DNA of 64,000 nt from the NCBI RefSeq assembly GCF_040703035.1, contig NZ_CP159996.1, forward strand, positions 592,001-656,000. Direction: 5' to 3'. The notes beneath the pieces were generated by a model. That model was not told the origin of the DNA. It did not search any database and saw nothing but the letters and a program-made list of their open reading frames with translations. Source of the DNA: Terribacillus aidingensis (GTDB taxonomy: Bacteria; Bacillota; Bacilli; Bacillales; Amphibacillaceae). How positions within the stretch are numbered: the stretch's first letter is position 1; each line of letters opens with the position of its first letter. The position numbers were made by a program, and so were the translations under genes. Below are positions 43,112-52,469 of this stretch, in pieces.

Positions 43112-44265
43112 CCCCGTATAGTTCGTTCCTTTTCTTTATTATTCTAGGCATCCTGCTGCTGCCAACGATGATTCTAGGTCTCATGGGCAAGCAATTGCGC
43201 TATTACAATGTTTTCGTTTCGATTGCTGTCCTGGCCTTGATCTTTTCAGGCGGGGATGAAGGGTTTTATTCACTCGTCATCTTCACTGTCTTGCAGCTGG
43301 TGCTGATCAAAGGCTATATCTCATATAGGCAGAAAAAGAATAGCAGTCTTGTATTCTATCTAATGAGTTTCTTGTCAATTTTGCCTTTGATCTTATCGAA
43401 AATTCTGCCGTTCCTGGCTGTGGATAACTGGGCAAGCTTTCTCGGAATCTCGTATCTGACATTCCGAGCTGTACAAGTCATTATCGAAACGAGAGATGGT
43501 TTGATAAAACAGCAGCTGTCAATTTATCAGCTTGTGAATTTCATGCTGTTTTACCCGACGATTTCGTCTGGTCCGATTGATCGGTTCCGACGTTTTCAGA
43601 AGGACGAAGAAAAGCGATGGACACCAGAAGAATACAAGGAGCTGCTTTATAAAGGGATCAATAAGATCTTCCTCGGCTTCTTGTATAAGTTCATCATCGG
43701 GTATGCAATCAACACCTATTTCATCATGAATCTCGATCATATCGCAGACGGCAGGTTCAGCTATCATCTGCTGTATATGTACAGTTATAGCTTATATCTG
43801 TTCTTCGACTTTGCGGGGTATACGTTATTTGCAGTCGGTGTCAGCTATATGATGGGCATACGTTCACCGGAGAACTTCAACATGCCGTTCATCAGCCGGA
43901 ACATTAAGGATTTCTGGAACCGATGGCATATGTCGCTGTCATTTTGGTTCCGGGACTATGTGTTCATGCGATTCGTCTTCCTGATGAAGAAGAAAAAATG
44001 GATCCAAAACAAAATGCTCGTTTCGAATCTCGGCTATATCCTGCTATTTCTGCTGATGGGAGTATGGCATGGATTAGCAATTCAGTATATTGTCTATGGG
44101 GCTTATCACGCCTTGATGATGACAGCTTTCAATTATTTTGAGACATGGAATAAAAAACATAAGCGCTGGCCGACAGGCAAGATTATGACAATTGTGTCGA
44201 TTGTCATCACTTTTCATGTCGTCTGTTTCGGATTTTATCTGTTTTCCGGCAGACCATTTCAATAA
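43108..44265 (+). CDS. dltB: MBOAT family D-alanyl transferase DltB
   Basis: A 385-residue multi-pass membrane protein of the MBOAT family; the conserved His is in [13 protein letters not shown] (about H321), and [29 protein letters not shown] is the family hallmark. It moves D-alanine from DltC across the membrane. Overlaps dltA by 4 bp; dltC follows 15 bp downstream. Confidence 0.96.
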   Translation: MTPYSSFLFFIILGILLLPTMILGLMGKQLRYYNVFVSIAVLALIFSGGDEGFYSLVIFTVLQLVLIKGYISYRQKKNSSLVFYLMSFLSILPLILSKILPFLAVDNWASFLGISYLTFRAVQVIIETRDGLIKQQLSIYQLVNFMLFYPTISSGPIDRFRRFQKDEEKRWTPEEYKELLYKGINKIFLGFLYKFIIGYAINTYFIMNLDHIADGRFSYHLLYMYSYSLYLFFDFAGYTLFAVGVSYMMGIRSPENFNMPFISRNIKDFWNRWHMSLSFWFRDYVFMRFVFLMKKKKWIQNKMLVSNLGYILLFLLMGVWHGLAIQYIVYGAYHALMMTAFNYFETWNKKHKRWPTGKIMTIVSIVITFHVVCFGFYLFSGRPFQ

Positions 44266-44280
44266 AAGGGGAATATATTA

Positions 44281-44517
44281 ATGGATTTCAAAGAGAAAGT
44301 ACTACAAGTTATTGCAGAAGTTTGTGAGGATGATGTTGTAAAAGAGGAGCACGATCTAGATATTTTCGAAGCAGGATTGCTGGATTCCTTTGCAACAGTG
44401 GAGCTGATTGTTCAATTTGAAGAACAGCTTGGCATCAATGTACCGATTACAGAGTTCGACCGTGATACGTGGAATACACCAAATGCTATTATCGAACGTC
44501 TGAATGAGCTGAAATAA
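44281..44517 (+). CDS. dltC: D-alanyl carrier protein DltC
   Basis: A 78-residue acyl-carrier-like protein; the phosphopantetheine serine is S36 in AGLLDSFATVEL. It holds D-alanine as a thioester between DltA and DltB. Its TAA overlaps the dltD start by 1 bp. Confidence 0.97.
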   Translation: MDFKEKVLQVIAEVCEDDVVKEEHDLDIFEAGLLDSFATVELIVQFEEQLGINVPITEFDRDTWNTPNAIIERLNELK

Positions 44518-45677
44518 TGAAGAAGAAGTATCTATTCGGACCGATTATTTTAGCATTGGTCCTGTTTGCCGGTCTCGTCTTTGTGCCGGCTTCCTGGCTG
44601 GCTAAACTGGTGCCGGCAGATCGATTGCAAGAGTCAGCAACCAGTCTGGAACCGAATATGTTTCAGGGAACATATTTACAAAGTGAGATGCTTGCTGATC
44701 CAGGATATGTTCCGATTTACGGATCCTCCGAGCTATCACGCTGGGACCCGTTTCATCCGTCGAATTACTTCGAAGCAACGGGAGCTGATTTTACTCCTTA
44801 TTTAGTGGGAAAAGGCGGTACAACATCCATCATCAATGATCTCAACTTTGCAACACAAGCTGACAAACTGAAGGATAAAAGGATGGTGATCATCGTGTCA
44901 CCGCAGTGGTTCGTAAAACATGGTACAGATGAACAGCACTTCGCACCAAACTATTCTTCGTTGCAGGCATACCAGCTGCCATTTAATAATGAAATAGATG
45001 AGCAGGTAAAACAGGATCTGATGAAAAGGCTGATGTCATATGATGCCGTGAAGAATGACACGATGCTCTTTCAGCTTTACGATGCTTACTTAGATGAAAA
45101 GAAAATCCAGTTCAATCTATTAGCCGCTCCAGCTAAAGCTTACATATCCATGCTGAAGAAGAAGGATATATATTTCACACTCATCAAGGATGAGCCGTCG
45201 AACCGGCATCAGTCTGATAAAGTGAAGGACAAGACTTGGGAGGAACTGCAGGCTCAAGCAGATGCTTACGGTGAAAAACGCACGAAGAATTCAAAATTCC
45301 ACATCGACTATAAGGTCTATAAACATAAGAAGAACCATATAAAAGAAATGGAAGGCAAAAACAAAGGACATTCATATGCGGTATCTCCTGAATACGAGGA
45401 TTTCCAGCTGATGCTGGATATTCTGAAAAAAGCAGATGCTAAACCGCTCTTTGTCATCATCCCAGTTAACGGAGAGTATTACGATTACACAGGATTCCCA
45501 AAACAAGGGCGGGAAGACTATTATAATCGTATTAAAAAGCAGATTGATGATAATGGTTTTACCTATGCTGACTATTCCGGGCACGAATATGATCCGCATT
45601 TTATGCGTGATACGATTCATATCGGCTGGAAGGGCTGGGTTTACTTAGACGAAGACATGGAGAAATTCCTTCAGTAG
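44517..45677 (+). CDS. dltD: DltD, D-alanine transfer protein
   Basis: A 386-residue protein anchored by an N-terminal helix (FGPIILALVLFAGLVFVPA) with an extracytoplasmic esterase-like domain. Catalytic residues are visible: Ser in YGSSELSRWDP (S69/S70), and D365 with H368 in RDTIHIGWKGW. It acts outside the membrane in loading D-alanine on lipoteichoic acid. Last gene of the dlt operon, followed by a terminator. Confidence 0.96.
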   Translation: MKKKYLFGPIILALVLFAGLVFVPASWLAKLVPADRLQESATSLEPNMFQGTYLQSEMLADPGYVPIYGSSELSRWDPFHPSNYFEATGADFTPYLVGKGGTTSIINDLNFATQADKLKDKRMVIIVSPQWFVKHGTDEQHFAPNYSSLQAYQLPFNNEIDEQVKQDLMKRLMSYDAVKNDTMLFQLYDAYLDEKKIQFNLLAAPAKAYISMLKKKDIYFTLIKDEPSNRHQSDKVKDKTWEELQAQADAYGEKRTKNSKFHIDYKVYKHKKNHIKEMEGKNKGHSYAVSPEYEDFQLMLDILKKADAKPLFVIIPVNGEYYDYTGFPKQGREDYYNRIKKQIDDNGFTYADYSGHEYDPHFMRDTIHIGWKGWVYLDEDMEKFLQ

Positions 45678-45683
45678 AAAAGA

Positions 45684-45714
45684 CGATTCACCAATCCGGT
45701 GGATCGCTTTTTTT
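45684..45714 (+). terminator. Terminator of the dlt operon
   Basis: CGATTCACC, loop AATCC, GGTGGATCG and a T-run (one mismatch). Confidence 0.85.
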
Positions 45715-45781
45715 CGTATCAGCACTAGAATCTCTCCAAACTGGTTAGACTATGAAAAAAGAGTCTAAGGAGAGATGAGGT

Positions 45782-46360
45782 TTGAGGAAAACGATTATTG
45801 CATTAAGCTTTCTATTCATATGCTTCATGGTTGTCTCCTTTGTGATAGAACTTAAAAATGGAGATACAAATTCCTGGACGAAAGGCGGAGGCAGGGTAAT
45901 TATGAGTGCATTGCCGCTTGGCTTGCTCTTCTTCCAGCGTACGCCATTCCGTGTACCGCATATTCTCGGATTTTATGTTCTGCTTGTCTGTACGTTTATC
46001 TTGGGTGCTATCTTCCATTTTTATGATAAGTACAAATGGTGGGATGTAACGCTTCATGTAGTTGGAAGCATGTATATCGCTTGGCTTGCACTGGCCATAT
46101 ATCGTTATAAAGTGCTGCGACCAGCAGGCATCTATATTTCACGGTGGATTATCTTCCTGTTTGTCTGCGGTATGGCAACGATAGGAAGTGCAATATGGGA
46201 AAGCGTCGAATTTATTGGAGACATGACGGTGACAAGTGTCATGCAGCGGAGTGGGAACACGGATACAATGACAGATTTGATTGCTGGTTTGCTTGGTGGG
46301 GTTATTTTCGGTATTTATGCTTTATTCCGGAATAAGCCGCTGGAGGGGAAAGAGATATGA
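45782..46360 (+). CDS. DUF2238/YjdF-like membrane protein
   Basis: A 192-residue protein with five or six membrane helices. HFYDKYKWWDVTLHVVGSMYIAWLALAIYRYKVLR and ATIGSAIWESVEFIGD...DTMTDLIAGLLGGVIFGIYALFR match the YjdF/DUF2238 pattern with conserved Asp, His and Glu in membrane segments. TTG 45782 has AAGGAGA 8 bp upstream. Function unknown; single gene with own terminator. Confidence 0.75.
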   Translation: MRKTIIALSFLFICFMVVSFVIELKNGDTNSWTKGGGRVIMSALPLGLLFFQRTPFRVPHILGFYVLLVCTFILGAIFHFYDKYKWWDVTLHVVGSMYIAWLALAIYRYKVLRPAGIYISRWIIFLFVCGMATIGSAIWESVEFIGDMTVTSVMQRSGNTDTMTDLIAGLLGGVIFGIYALFRNKPLEGKEI

Positions 46361-46370
46361 GGATAAAGAG

Positions 46371-46402
46371 AGCTGCATTATTTTCTTGCAGCTTCTTTTT
46401 TT
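46371..46402 (+). terminator. Terminator after the DUF2238-like gene
   Basis: AGCTGCA (46371-46377) and TGCAGCT (46387-46393), then TTCTTTTTTT. Confidence 0.8.
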
Positions 46403-46477
46403 AGGGTCTTGTTTTTTACACTCCGAAAAGGAGAGAACGAAACTGAAAAAATACTAAGAAGCCTTGATTTTACTTTT

Positions 46478-46503
46478 TATTATGTTGCATTTGCAACATA
46501 ATA
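46478..46503 (+). promoter_or_regulatory. Perfect 12 bp-arm palindrome upstream of the GNAT/YczE pair
   Basis: TATTATGTTGCA (46478-46489), 2 bp, TGCAACATAATA (46492-46503). No T-run follows as for a terminator, so it is more likely an operator (MarR- or TetR-like). It lies about 40 bp upstream of the start codon. Confidence 0.6.
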
Positions 46504-46544
46504 TTGTTTAAATAGATATATTAATAGTGAAAGCAGGGTGTATG

Positions 46545-46988
46545 ATGGCTTCATATAAAATTATACAGGATAAGAATGATCTGGAAAAAGCAAAGGCGAT
46601 AAGGCTAGCTGTATTTGTGGAAGAGCAAGGAGTCGCGTTAGAGGGCGAATTCGATCAGTTTGATGAGTTAGAAAAAGGCTGCCAACATATCCTTGTCTAT
46701 CATGAAGGAGAAACAGTTGGAACAGGCCGTATTCGTTATGTAGATGATTATGCTAAATTGGAACGTATTTGTATGCTGAAGCAGTATCGAAAGTATGGAT
46801 TGGGCAGTGTCATCATTTCAAGTCTTGAAGAGATAGCGAAGCAGACAGGCAAAAAGAAATACAAACTCCATGCGCAAGTCCAAGCAAAAGGATTCTATGA
46901 AAAGCTAGGATATAAAGGCATTTCAGATGAATTCGATGAGGATGGGATTCCTCATCTTATTATGGAGAAACAGGAAAATGAGGGTTAG
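46545..46988 (+). CDS. GNAT family N-acetyltransferase, YjcF-like
   Basis: About 147 residues. AIRLAVFVEEQGV, GTGRIRYVDDYAKLERICMLKQYRKYGLGSVII (acetyl-CoA loop RKYGLGS) and HAQVQAKGFYEKLGYKGISDEFDEDGIPHLIMEK follow the YjcF/ElaA-like pattern. It acetylates an unknown small molecule or protein. ATG 46545 fits the AGGGTG site better than ATG 46542. It overlaps the next gene by 11 bp. Confidence 0.87.
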   Translation: MASYKIIQDKNDLEKAKAIRLAVFVEEQGVALEGEFDQFDELEKGCQHILVYHEGETVGTGRIRYVDDYAKLERICMLKQYRKYGLGSVIISSLEEIAKQTGKKKYKLHAQVQAKGFYEKLGYKGISDEFDEDGIPHLIMEKQENEG

Positions 46989-47592
46989 AGGCATACTCTT
47001 TTTTTCAGGTCTTCTCTTGATGACTCTTGGAATTGCCCTGACTATAGAAGCGGATTTGGGCACATCGCCGTTCGGTGCAGTACTCGTTGGACTAGCTGAA
47101 AGTGCAGGGATGACAGTAGGAATGTGGGAAATCATCCTTGCGTGTCTTTTTATTATGGTAAATTCCCTGCTTACTCGTACAGCACCTGAATTAGCTGGAT
47201 TGCTGACTGCATTCGCAACTGGTCTTTTTCTCGATGGATGGTTATTTGTGCTGTCAGGGATGCATCTGGAATCGATCATCACCCGAACGGGTTTGTTCCT
47301 TGCTGCACAGCTGCTCCTTGCGGCAGGAACAGCATTGTACCTGCATACAAAGTTCGCGCCTATTCCGATTGATCGGCTTATGCTTGTCTTAATCGATAAA
47401 CTGCATACAAGTGTAGCCGTTGCCAGGACATTTTTGTATGCGGTTTGCCTCGTATCTGCTTTTTTGCTTGCTGGACCTATTGGACCGGGTACGGTGCTGA
47501 CTGTTTTATTAGGAGGCATTTTGCTGCAATATGCATTTATTGTTCTTCAGCGCTTCGGTATAATGCCAATCTATGAATCGTCTAACTCTTAA
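46978..47592 (+). CDS. YczE/YyaS/YitT family membrane protein
   Basis: A 204-residue protein with five or six membrane helices. The N-terminus RGILFFSGLLLMTLGIALTIEADLGTSPF is the YczE signature (ADLGTSPF). B. subtilis YczE affects lipopeptide production by an unknown mechanism; many relatives are uncharacterised. It overlaps the GNAT gene by 11 bp, so the two are translated together. Confidence 0.85.
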   Translation: MRVRGILFFSGLLLMTLGIALTIEADLGTSPFGAVLVGLAESAGMTVGMWEIILACLFIMVNSLLTRTAPELAGLLTAFATGLFLDGWLFVLSGMHLESIITRTGLFLAAQLLLAAGTALYLHTKFAPIPIDRLMLVLIDKLHTSVAVARTFLYAVCLVSAFLLAGPIGPGTVLTVLLGGILLQYAFIVLQRFGIMPIYESSNS

Positions 47593-47613
47593 CGGAAGAC
47601 GATTCATTTTTTT
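47575..47613 (+). terminator. Terminator overlapping the end of the YczE-like gene
   Basis: GAATCGTCT (47575-47583) and AGACGATTC (47597-47605), then a T-run. The left arm is inside the coding end. Confidence 0.8.
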
Positions 47614-47718
47614 ATTTCCGATATAGCGCTTACATAGCGTTGTTACTTTGTTAGAATGGAAGCAGAGTGATTGCGCTGTATCATGGGCGCCAAATGAACC
47701 TGGAAAGGGGCAGTTGGG

Positions 47719-48915
47719 ATGAAGGCTACAGATGCACAGGATTTAATGCAATTGACAGACCAATACGGAGCGAATAATTATCACCCGCTTCCAATCGTCA
47801 TAGCGAAGGCGGAGGGAGTTTGGGTAGAGGATACCGATGGCAAGCGCTACATGGATATGCTTAGTGCCTATTCAGCAGTGAATCAGGGGCATCGGCATCC
47901 GAAAATAATTGAAGCGCTAATCAAGCAGGCACAGAAGGTTACGCTCACTTCCCGTGCTTTCCATAATGATCAGCTAGGATTATGGTATGAAAAAGTTGCG
48001 GCTTTAACGGGTAAGGACATGATTCTGCCGATGAACACTGGTGCTGAAGCTGTGGAGACAGCTTTCAAGACGGCCAGACGCTGGGGGTACGATGTAAAAG
48101 GGATTGCTGATGACCTTGCAGAAATCATTGTGTGCAGCGGAAATTTCCATGGGCGGACAATGACTGCAGTCTCGTTATCCTCAGAAGCGGAATACCGCCG
48201 CGGATTCGGTCCGATGATTCCAGGAATTAAGATAATTCCGTACGGTGATCTGGATGCTTTGAAGTCGGTCATCACGCCAAATACTGCTGCCTTCATACTG
48301 GAACCGATCCAAGGGGAAGCTGGCATTATTATTCCGCCAGAAGGGTATCTGAAAGCAGCATCGGAATTATGTAAGCAAGAGAATGTCCTATTCATTGCTG
48401 ACGAGATCCAAGTAGGACTGGGACGTACAGGTAAGCGATTTGCTTGTGACTGGGAAGATGTCACCCCTGATTTGTTTATCCTTGGCAAGGCATTAGGCGG
48501 CGGAGTCTTTCCTATCTCCTGTGTGGCAGGTAATAAAGATGTGTTGGGAGTCTTCAACCCTGGCTCACACGGTTCCACATTCGGGGGTAATCCGTTAGCG
48601 TGTGCTGTTTCGATTGCTGCGTTGGATGTGCTCGAAGAAGAAGATCTCGCTGCCAGGTCTCAACGTCTCGGAACCTATCTCCGGGAACAGCTGCAGCAGC
48701 TGACGTCAGATAAGATCAGGGAAATCAGGGGCAGAGGATTGTTTATCGGTATCGAATTGACGGAGCCGGCAAGGCCATTTTGCGAGAAATTGAAAGAGCT
48801 TGGTGTGCTTTGCAAGGAGACACATGAAACAGTCATACGCATTGCGCCGCCTTTGATCATTACCGAGGATGAGCTGGAATGGGCTCTGGAACAACTGAAG
48901 CAAGTATTGCGGTAA
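47719..48915 (+). CDS. rocD: Ornithine aminotransferase RocD
   Basis: A 398-residue fold-type I PLP aminotransferase. [19 protein letters not shown] binds the cofactor phosphate, [12 protein letters not shown] and [13 protein letters not shown] are family motifs, and the PLP lysine is K257 ([12 protein letters not shown]), the same position as in B. subtilis RocD. It converts ornithine and 2-oxoglutarate to glutamate semialdehyde and glutamate in arginine use. No rocE/rocF nearby; single gene followed closely by an aldo/keto reductase, which may be co-transcribed. Confidence 0.94.
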   Translation: MKATDAQDLMQLTDQYGANNYHPLPIVIAKAEGVWVEDTDGKRYMDMLSAYSAVNQGHRHPKIIEALIKQAQKVTLTSRAFHNDQLGLWYEKVAALTGKDMILPMNTGAEAVETAFKTARRWGYDVKGIADDLAEIIVCSGNFHGRTMTAVSLSSEAEYRRGFGPMIPGIKIIPYGDLDALKSVITPNTAAFILEPIQGEAGIIIPPEGYLKAASELCKQENVLFIADEIQVGLGRTGKRFACDWEDVTPDLFILGKALGGGVFPISCVAGNKDVLGVFNPGSHGSTFGGNPLACAVSIAALDVLEEEDLAARSQRLGTYLREQLQQLTSDKIREIRGRGLFIGIELTEPARPFCEKLKELGVLCKETHETVIRIAPPLIITEDELEWALEQLKQVLR

Positions 48916-48941
48916 AAGAAAGACAAAAGGGAGAGATATCG

Positions 48942-49850
48942 ATGAAGCTGGGAACAAGTGAATTGAACACAGCCCCAATTGCTTTAGGGTGTATGCGGAT
49001 GAGTGATCTGAATACGCAGGAAGCTGTTAAAGTGATAGAGACGAGTACTGAGGCTGGCATCAATCTATTCGATCATGCTGATATTTACGGCGCAGGAGCG
49101 TCTGAGGAAGTTTTTACTTCAGCACTTAAAGAAAGCACGATTAAGCGAGAGGATATAATTCTACAGTCGAAATGCGGAATCCGCAAAGGGTATTTCGATT
49201 TTTCGAAGGAACATATCCAGTCCAGTGTGGATGCTATCCTCAACAGGCTGCAGACAGATTATCTCGATATCTTATTGCTGCATCGTCCTGATGCACTGAT
49301 GGAGCCGGAGGAAGTGGCAGAGGCTTTTCAAAATCTGAAGGAAAGCGGAAAGGTGAAATACTTCGGTGTCAGCAACCATCATCCTCATCAAATAGAGCTG
49401 CTGAAGCAATATGTGAAAGAAGATTTGATCATCAATCAACTGCAGTTCAGTTTGCTGCATACGCCTCTAATTGACGCCGGTTTGAATGTAAACATGCAAA
49501 ATAGAGAATCAGTCGTACGGGACGGCGGTTTACTTCCGTATAGTCAGCTTAATAAGATGACGGTACAAGCTTGGTCTCCATTCCAATTTGGGATGATTGA
49601 AGGTGTATTCGTCGACAACCCAGACTTCCCGGAAGTTAATGCAGTCTTGCAGGAACTTGCTGATGAGTATACTGTTAGCAAGTCAGCGATTGCGATTGCC
49701 TGGATACTGCGCCATCCTGCATCTATCCAAGCGGTCATTGGTTCTATGAACCCGGACCGAATTCAGTCTATCTGTAAGGCGCAGGATGTACAGCTGACTA
49801 GGGAAGAGTGGTATAAATTGTATCGAGCAGCAGGTAATAATCTGCCTTGA
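48942..49850 (+). CDS. Aldo/keto reductase, YdhF type
   Basis: A 302-residue TIM-barrel NADPH reductase. INLFDHADIYGAGASEEVF contains the catalytic D and Y, and SKCGIRKG, LLLHRPD and IAIAWILRHP complete the tetrad region and cofactor site. Close in pattern to E. coli YdhF. Substrate unknown. GGGAGAGA precedes ATG 48942; only 26 bp separates it from rocD. Confidence 0.88.
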   Translation: MKLGTSELNTAPIALGCMRMSDLNTQEAVKVIETSTEAGINLFDHADIYGAGASEEVFTSALKESTIKREDIILQSKCGIRKGYFDFSKEHIQSSVDAILNRLQTDYLDILLLHRPDALMEPEEVAEAFQNLKESGKVKYFGVSNHHPHQIELLKQYVKEDLIINQLQFSLLHTPLIDAGLNVNMQNRESVVRDGGLLPYSQLNKMTVQAWSPFQFGMIEGVFVDNPDFPEVNAVLQELADEYTVSKSAIAIAWILRHPASIQAVIGSMNPDRIQSICKAQDVQLTREEWYKLYRAAGNNLP

Positions 49851-49868
49851 AGATATGATAGAAGATAA

Positions 49869-49898
49869 GCGGATTGCCTATCGGGCAATCCGTTTCTC
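49869..49898 (+). terminator. Terminator after the aldo/keto reductase
   Basis: GCGGATTGCC, loop, GGGCAATCCG and TTTCTCTT. Confidence 0.85.
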
Positions 49899-49927
49899 TT
49901 CGTATGGTAATAACTGGTAAAGTAGTC

Positions 49928-49988
49928 TTGACATGTGACACTGTGTCACATATAATCAATTTATCATCAATTGTGACACAGTGTCATA
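49928..49988 (+). promoter_or_regulatory. Promoter with operator as its spacer, plus second operator
   Basis: TTGACA (49928-49933) and TATAAT (49951-49956) are separated by exactly 17 bp, and those 17 bp are the palindrome TGTGACACTGTGTCACA (49934-49950). A second copy, TGTGACACAGTGTCATA, is at 49972-49988, 38 bp further. Clear TetR-type repression of the operon. Confidence 0.9.
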
Positions 49989-50009
49989 TGTTTAGGCAGG
50001 AGGGAAGAA

Positions 50010-50633
50010 ATGCCGAAACAAACCTTTCTTTCTTTACCGGAAGATAAACAGAATACACTGATTCAATCAGCAAAAAAAGAATTCTCCCGTGTCCCTCTGC
50101 ATGAAGCGTCTATAGCGAACATCATTAAAGATGCCGGGATACCGCGAGGCAGCTTTTATCAGTATTTCGAGGATAAGGAAGACCTGTATTATTATTTGTT
50201 GAATCAGGTAGCGCAGGAGAATAATAAAAAGCTGAATTCGATTCTTCAGGAAAAGAAAGGTAATTTATTTGAAGCCTTGGTGGAACAGTTCCGATATATG
50301 ATTTCTTTACGTCATCATGAAGAGCATAATGACTTTCTTCGGTATGCTTTTCTGAATATGAACCATAGGAAGGAAAATACTATGGCAAATAACATATATA
50401 AAGAAAGCTTGAAGAATGAACGTTCTCAAACACTTGAGATGGTAGATACCTCTTATCTGAACATTGAAGATAAGCAGGAATTGACGCATGTCATCAGGAT
50501 CGTTGGAGCTATTACTTTTCATAATCTTGTGCAGGTATTTGTTCATAATCTTACGGATGAAGAAGCCATTTTCAATTATGAAGCACAAATTAGCTTGATA
50601 AAAAAAGGACTGCAAAGAAAAGAGGTCGACTGA
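50010..50633 (+). CDS. TetR family transcriptional regulator
   Basis: A 207-residue repressor: helix-turn-helix HEASIANIIKDAGIPRGSFYQYFEDKEDLYYYLL. The N-terminal PKQTFLSLPEDKQNTLIQSAKKEFSR fits regulators of drug exporters. Two TGTGACAC-type palindromes in its promoter indicate autoregulation. The operon continues to a small reading frame and a DHA2-type exporter, so the ligand is likely a drug or membrane-active compound. Confidence 0.92.
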   Translation: MPKQTFLSLPEDKQNTLIQSAKKEFSRVPLHEASIANIIKDAGIPRGSFYQYFEDKEDLYYYLLNQVAQENNKKLNSILQEKKGNLFEALVEQFRYMISLRHHEEHNDFLRYAFLNMNHRKENTMANNIYKESLKNERSQTLEMVDTSYLNIEDKQELTHVIRIVGAITFHNLVQVFVHNLTDEEAIFNYEAQISLIKKGLQRKEVD

Positions 50634-50746
50634 TGTACAGCACTGTAATCAAAAAAAGCGATGATTTGATGAAGAAGCTAGTTGAGACTCTGCAAAAACA
50701 AGGAATCAACGCAACACTCTGCAAACGGCCGCTTTTGCAGCACTAA
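50633..50746 (+). CDS. Small 37-residue reading frame coupled to tetR
   Basis: ATG 50633 overlaps the tetR TGA (TGATG), giving a 37-residue basic peptide (SDDLMKKLVETLQKQGINAT, then LCKRPLLQH) ending at TAA 50744-50746, 25 bp before the exporter. It could couple tetR and exporter translation or be a real microprotein. Not recognised; conservation would be the test. Confidence 0.45.
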   Translation: MYSTVIKKSDDLMKKLVETLQKQGINATLCKRPLLQH

Positions 50747-50771
50747 AAATTGAATAAAGGGAGATAGAAAT

Positions 50772-52292
50772 TTGAACACCGAAGCAACACAACCAAAAAA
50801 AGTACCATATTTGATGCTAGCAATTTTATTTGTAGGAGCATTTGTCTCCTTCTTGAATAACTCCTTACTGAATGTCGCCTTGCCATCAATCATGGTTGAC
50901 TTAAATATTGAGGATTATTCAACAGTACAATGGCTTGCGACCGGTTATATGCTGGTCAGCGGGGTGCTGATTCCAGCCTCCGCATTTTTAGTTACTCGGT
51001 TCTCCAACCGAATGTTGTTCATTACATCAATGATCATCTTTACATTAGGTACGGCTTTGGCGGCTTTCGCACCGAACTTCGGCCTATTGCTGACTGGACG
51101 GATGGTCCAAGCAGCAGGTTCTTCTGTAATGGGTCCCTTGCTAATGAACATCATGCTCGTCAGCTTCCCGCGTGAAAAACGCGGTACAGCCATGGGTATC
51201 TTCGGTTTAGTTATGATCACAGCACCAGCTATCGGACCTACTTTGTCAGGTTATATCGTAGAGTACTATGACTGGCGTCTATTGTTTGAAATGATTCTTC
51301 CTTTGGCAGTAATCAGTTTGTTACTTGCTGTCTGGAAGCTTAAGAATGTGATGCAGCAAAATACAGAAGCTACACTTGATTATCTATCTCTAGTGCTATC
51401 TTCCATCGGTTTCGGTGGCTTGCTTTATGGATTCAGTTCCGCAAGCTCTGATGGCTGGACAGATCCAATCGTCCTAACGACATTGATTGTCGGTGCAATT
51501 GCTTTAGTCATCTTTGTTATGCGTCAGTTGCGCATGGAGAAACCATTGTTGGATTTGCGTGTTTACAAGCATCCGATGTTTGCACTTTCTTCCGTTATTT
51601 CTGTCGTAAATGCTGTAGCAATGTTCTCTGGTATGATTTTGACACCGGCATACGTTCAGAATGTACGCGGAATCTCACCTTTGGATTCCGGATTGATGAT
51701 GCTTCCAGGTGCCATTATCATGGGTGTGATGTCACCGATTACCGGACGGTTGTTCGACAAATTCGGACCGCGTATTTTGGCAGTTGTTGGATTGGCTATC
51801 ACGGCTGTTTCTACTTATATGCTTGCTCACTTACAGCTGGATTCCAGCTATGCCTATATCATTTTCATCTACACATTGCGGATGTTCGGTATGTCCATGG
51901 TAATGATGCCGATCATGACAAATGGTCTGAATCAGCTTCCAACTGTTCTGAACCCGCATGGTACAGCTGTTAATAACACGGCTCAGCAGGTATCTGGTTC
52001 AATCGGTACAGCAATCCTTGTAACGATTATGAACACTGTAACGAAAAATGAAGGCGAAAGCTTAATGGCAGGAGTGGACCCAGCCACTTTAACAGAAGCA
52101 ACTACTGCACTAATGACGCAGAAAGCACTGTTGGCGGGTATCCATGCTTCCTTCTATGTAGCACTAGCGATTAACATTGTGGCACTTGTGCTTGCACTGT
52201 TTGTAAAACGTGTTGACACGAGCAGTGATGCTGTAAGGAAAATCGAAAAACAAGAAATCAGCGGTCAGGTTAATCCTGAGCCTGCAAAATAA
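50772..52292 (+). CDS. DHA2 family (EmrB/QacA-like) multidrug MFS exporter
   Basis: A 506-residue, 14-helix MFS protein. LNNSLLNVALPSIMVDLNI, GYMLVSGVLIPASAFL and VMITAPAIGPTLSGYIVEYYDWRLLFE (motif C and the W-R-L-F region) are typical of LmrB/MdeA/EmrB. It exports hydrophobic drugs by proton antiport. TTG 50772 has AAGGGAGA 7 bp upstream. Controlled by the TetR gene of the same operon. Confidence 0.93.
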   Translation: MNTEATQPKKVPYLMLAILFVGAFVSFLNNSLLNVALPSIMVDLNIEDYSTVQWLATGYMLVSGVLIPASAFLVTRFSNRMLFITSMIIFTLGTALAAFAPNFGLLLTGRMVQAAGSSVMGPLLMNIMLVSFPREKRGTAMGIFGLVMITAPAIGPTLSGYIVEYYDWRLLFEMILPLAVISLLLAVWKLKNVMQQNTEATLDYLSLVLSSIGFGGLLYGFSSASSDGWTDPIVLTTLIVGAIALVIFVMRQLRMEKPLLDLRVYKHPMFALSSVISVVNAVAMFSGMILTPAYVQNVRGISPLDSGLMMLPGAIIMGVMSPITGRLFDKFGPRILAVVGLAITAVSTYMLAHLQLDSSYAYIIFIYTLRMFGMSMVMMPIMTNGLNQLPTVLNPHGTAVNNTAQQVSGSIGTAILVTIMNTVTKNEGESLMAGVDPATLTEATTALMTQKALLAGIHASFYVALAINIVALVLALFVKRVDTSSDAVRKIEKQEISGQVNPEPAK

Positions 52293-52331
52293 AAAGAATG
52301 GATCCGGTCTTGCCGGATTCATTCTTTTTTT
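52293..52331 (+). terminator. Terminator after the exporter gene
   Basis: AAAGAATGGATCCGG pairs with CCGGATTCATTCTTT, followed by T-run. Confidence 0.92.
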
Positions 52332-52384
52332 GTGGGATATATCACATCCACTAAAGCCCGACACATTCTTCCTCACTCTTTTTA

Positions 52385-52406
52385 TCTTAAGAAAATCTTA
52401 AGAATT
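52385..52406 (+). repeat. Two 11 bp direct repeats upstream of ydbST
   Basis: TCTTAAGAAAA (52385-52395) followed directly by TCTTAAGAATT (52396-52406). Direct repeats with one-turn spacing are typical of OmpR-family response regulator sites. Confidence 0.5.
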
Positions 52407-52469
52407 TTCTTCCAAAAATTATATTGATTACCTATTAGCAGTAGTGTACTATCTCATTAGTACAATTTT

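Noticed and set aside
47622..47640. cre-like sequence (ATAGCGCTTACA) before rocD
   Set aside because: Three mismatches to the cre consensus in the left half; too weak.
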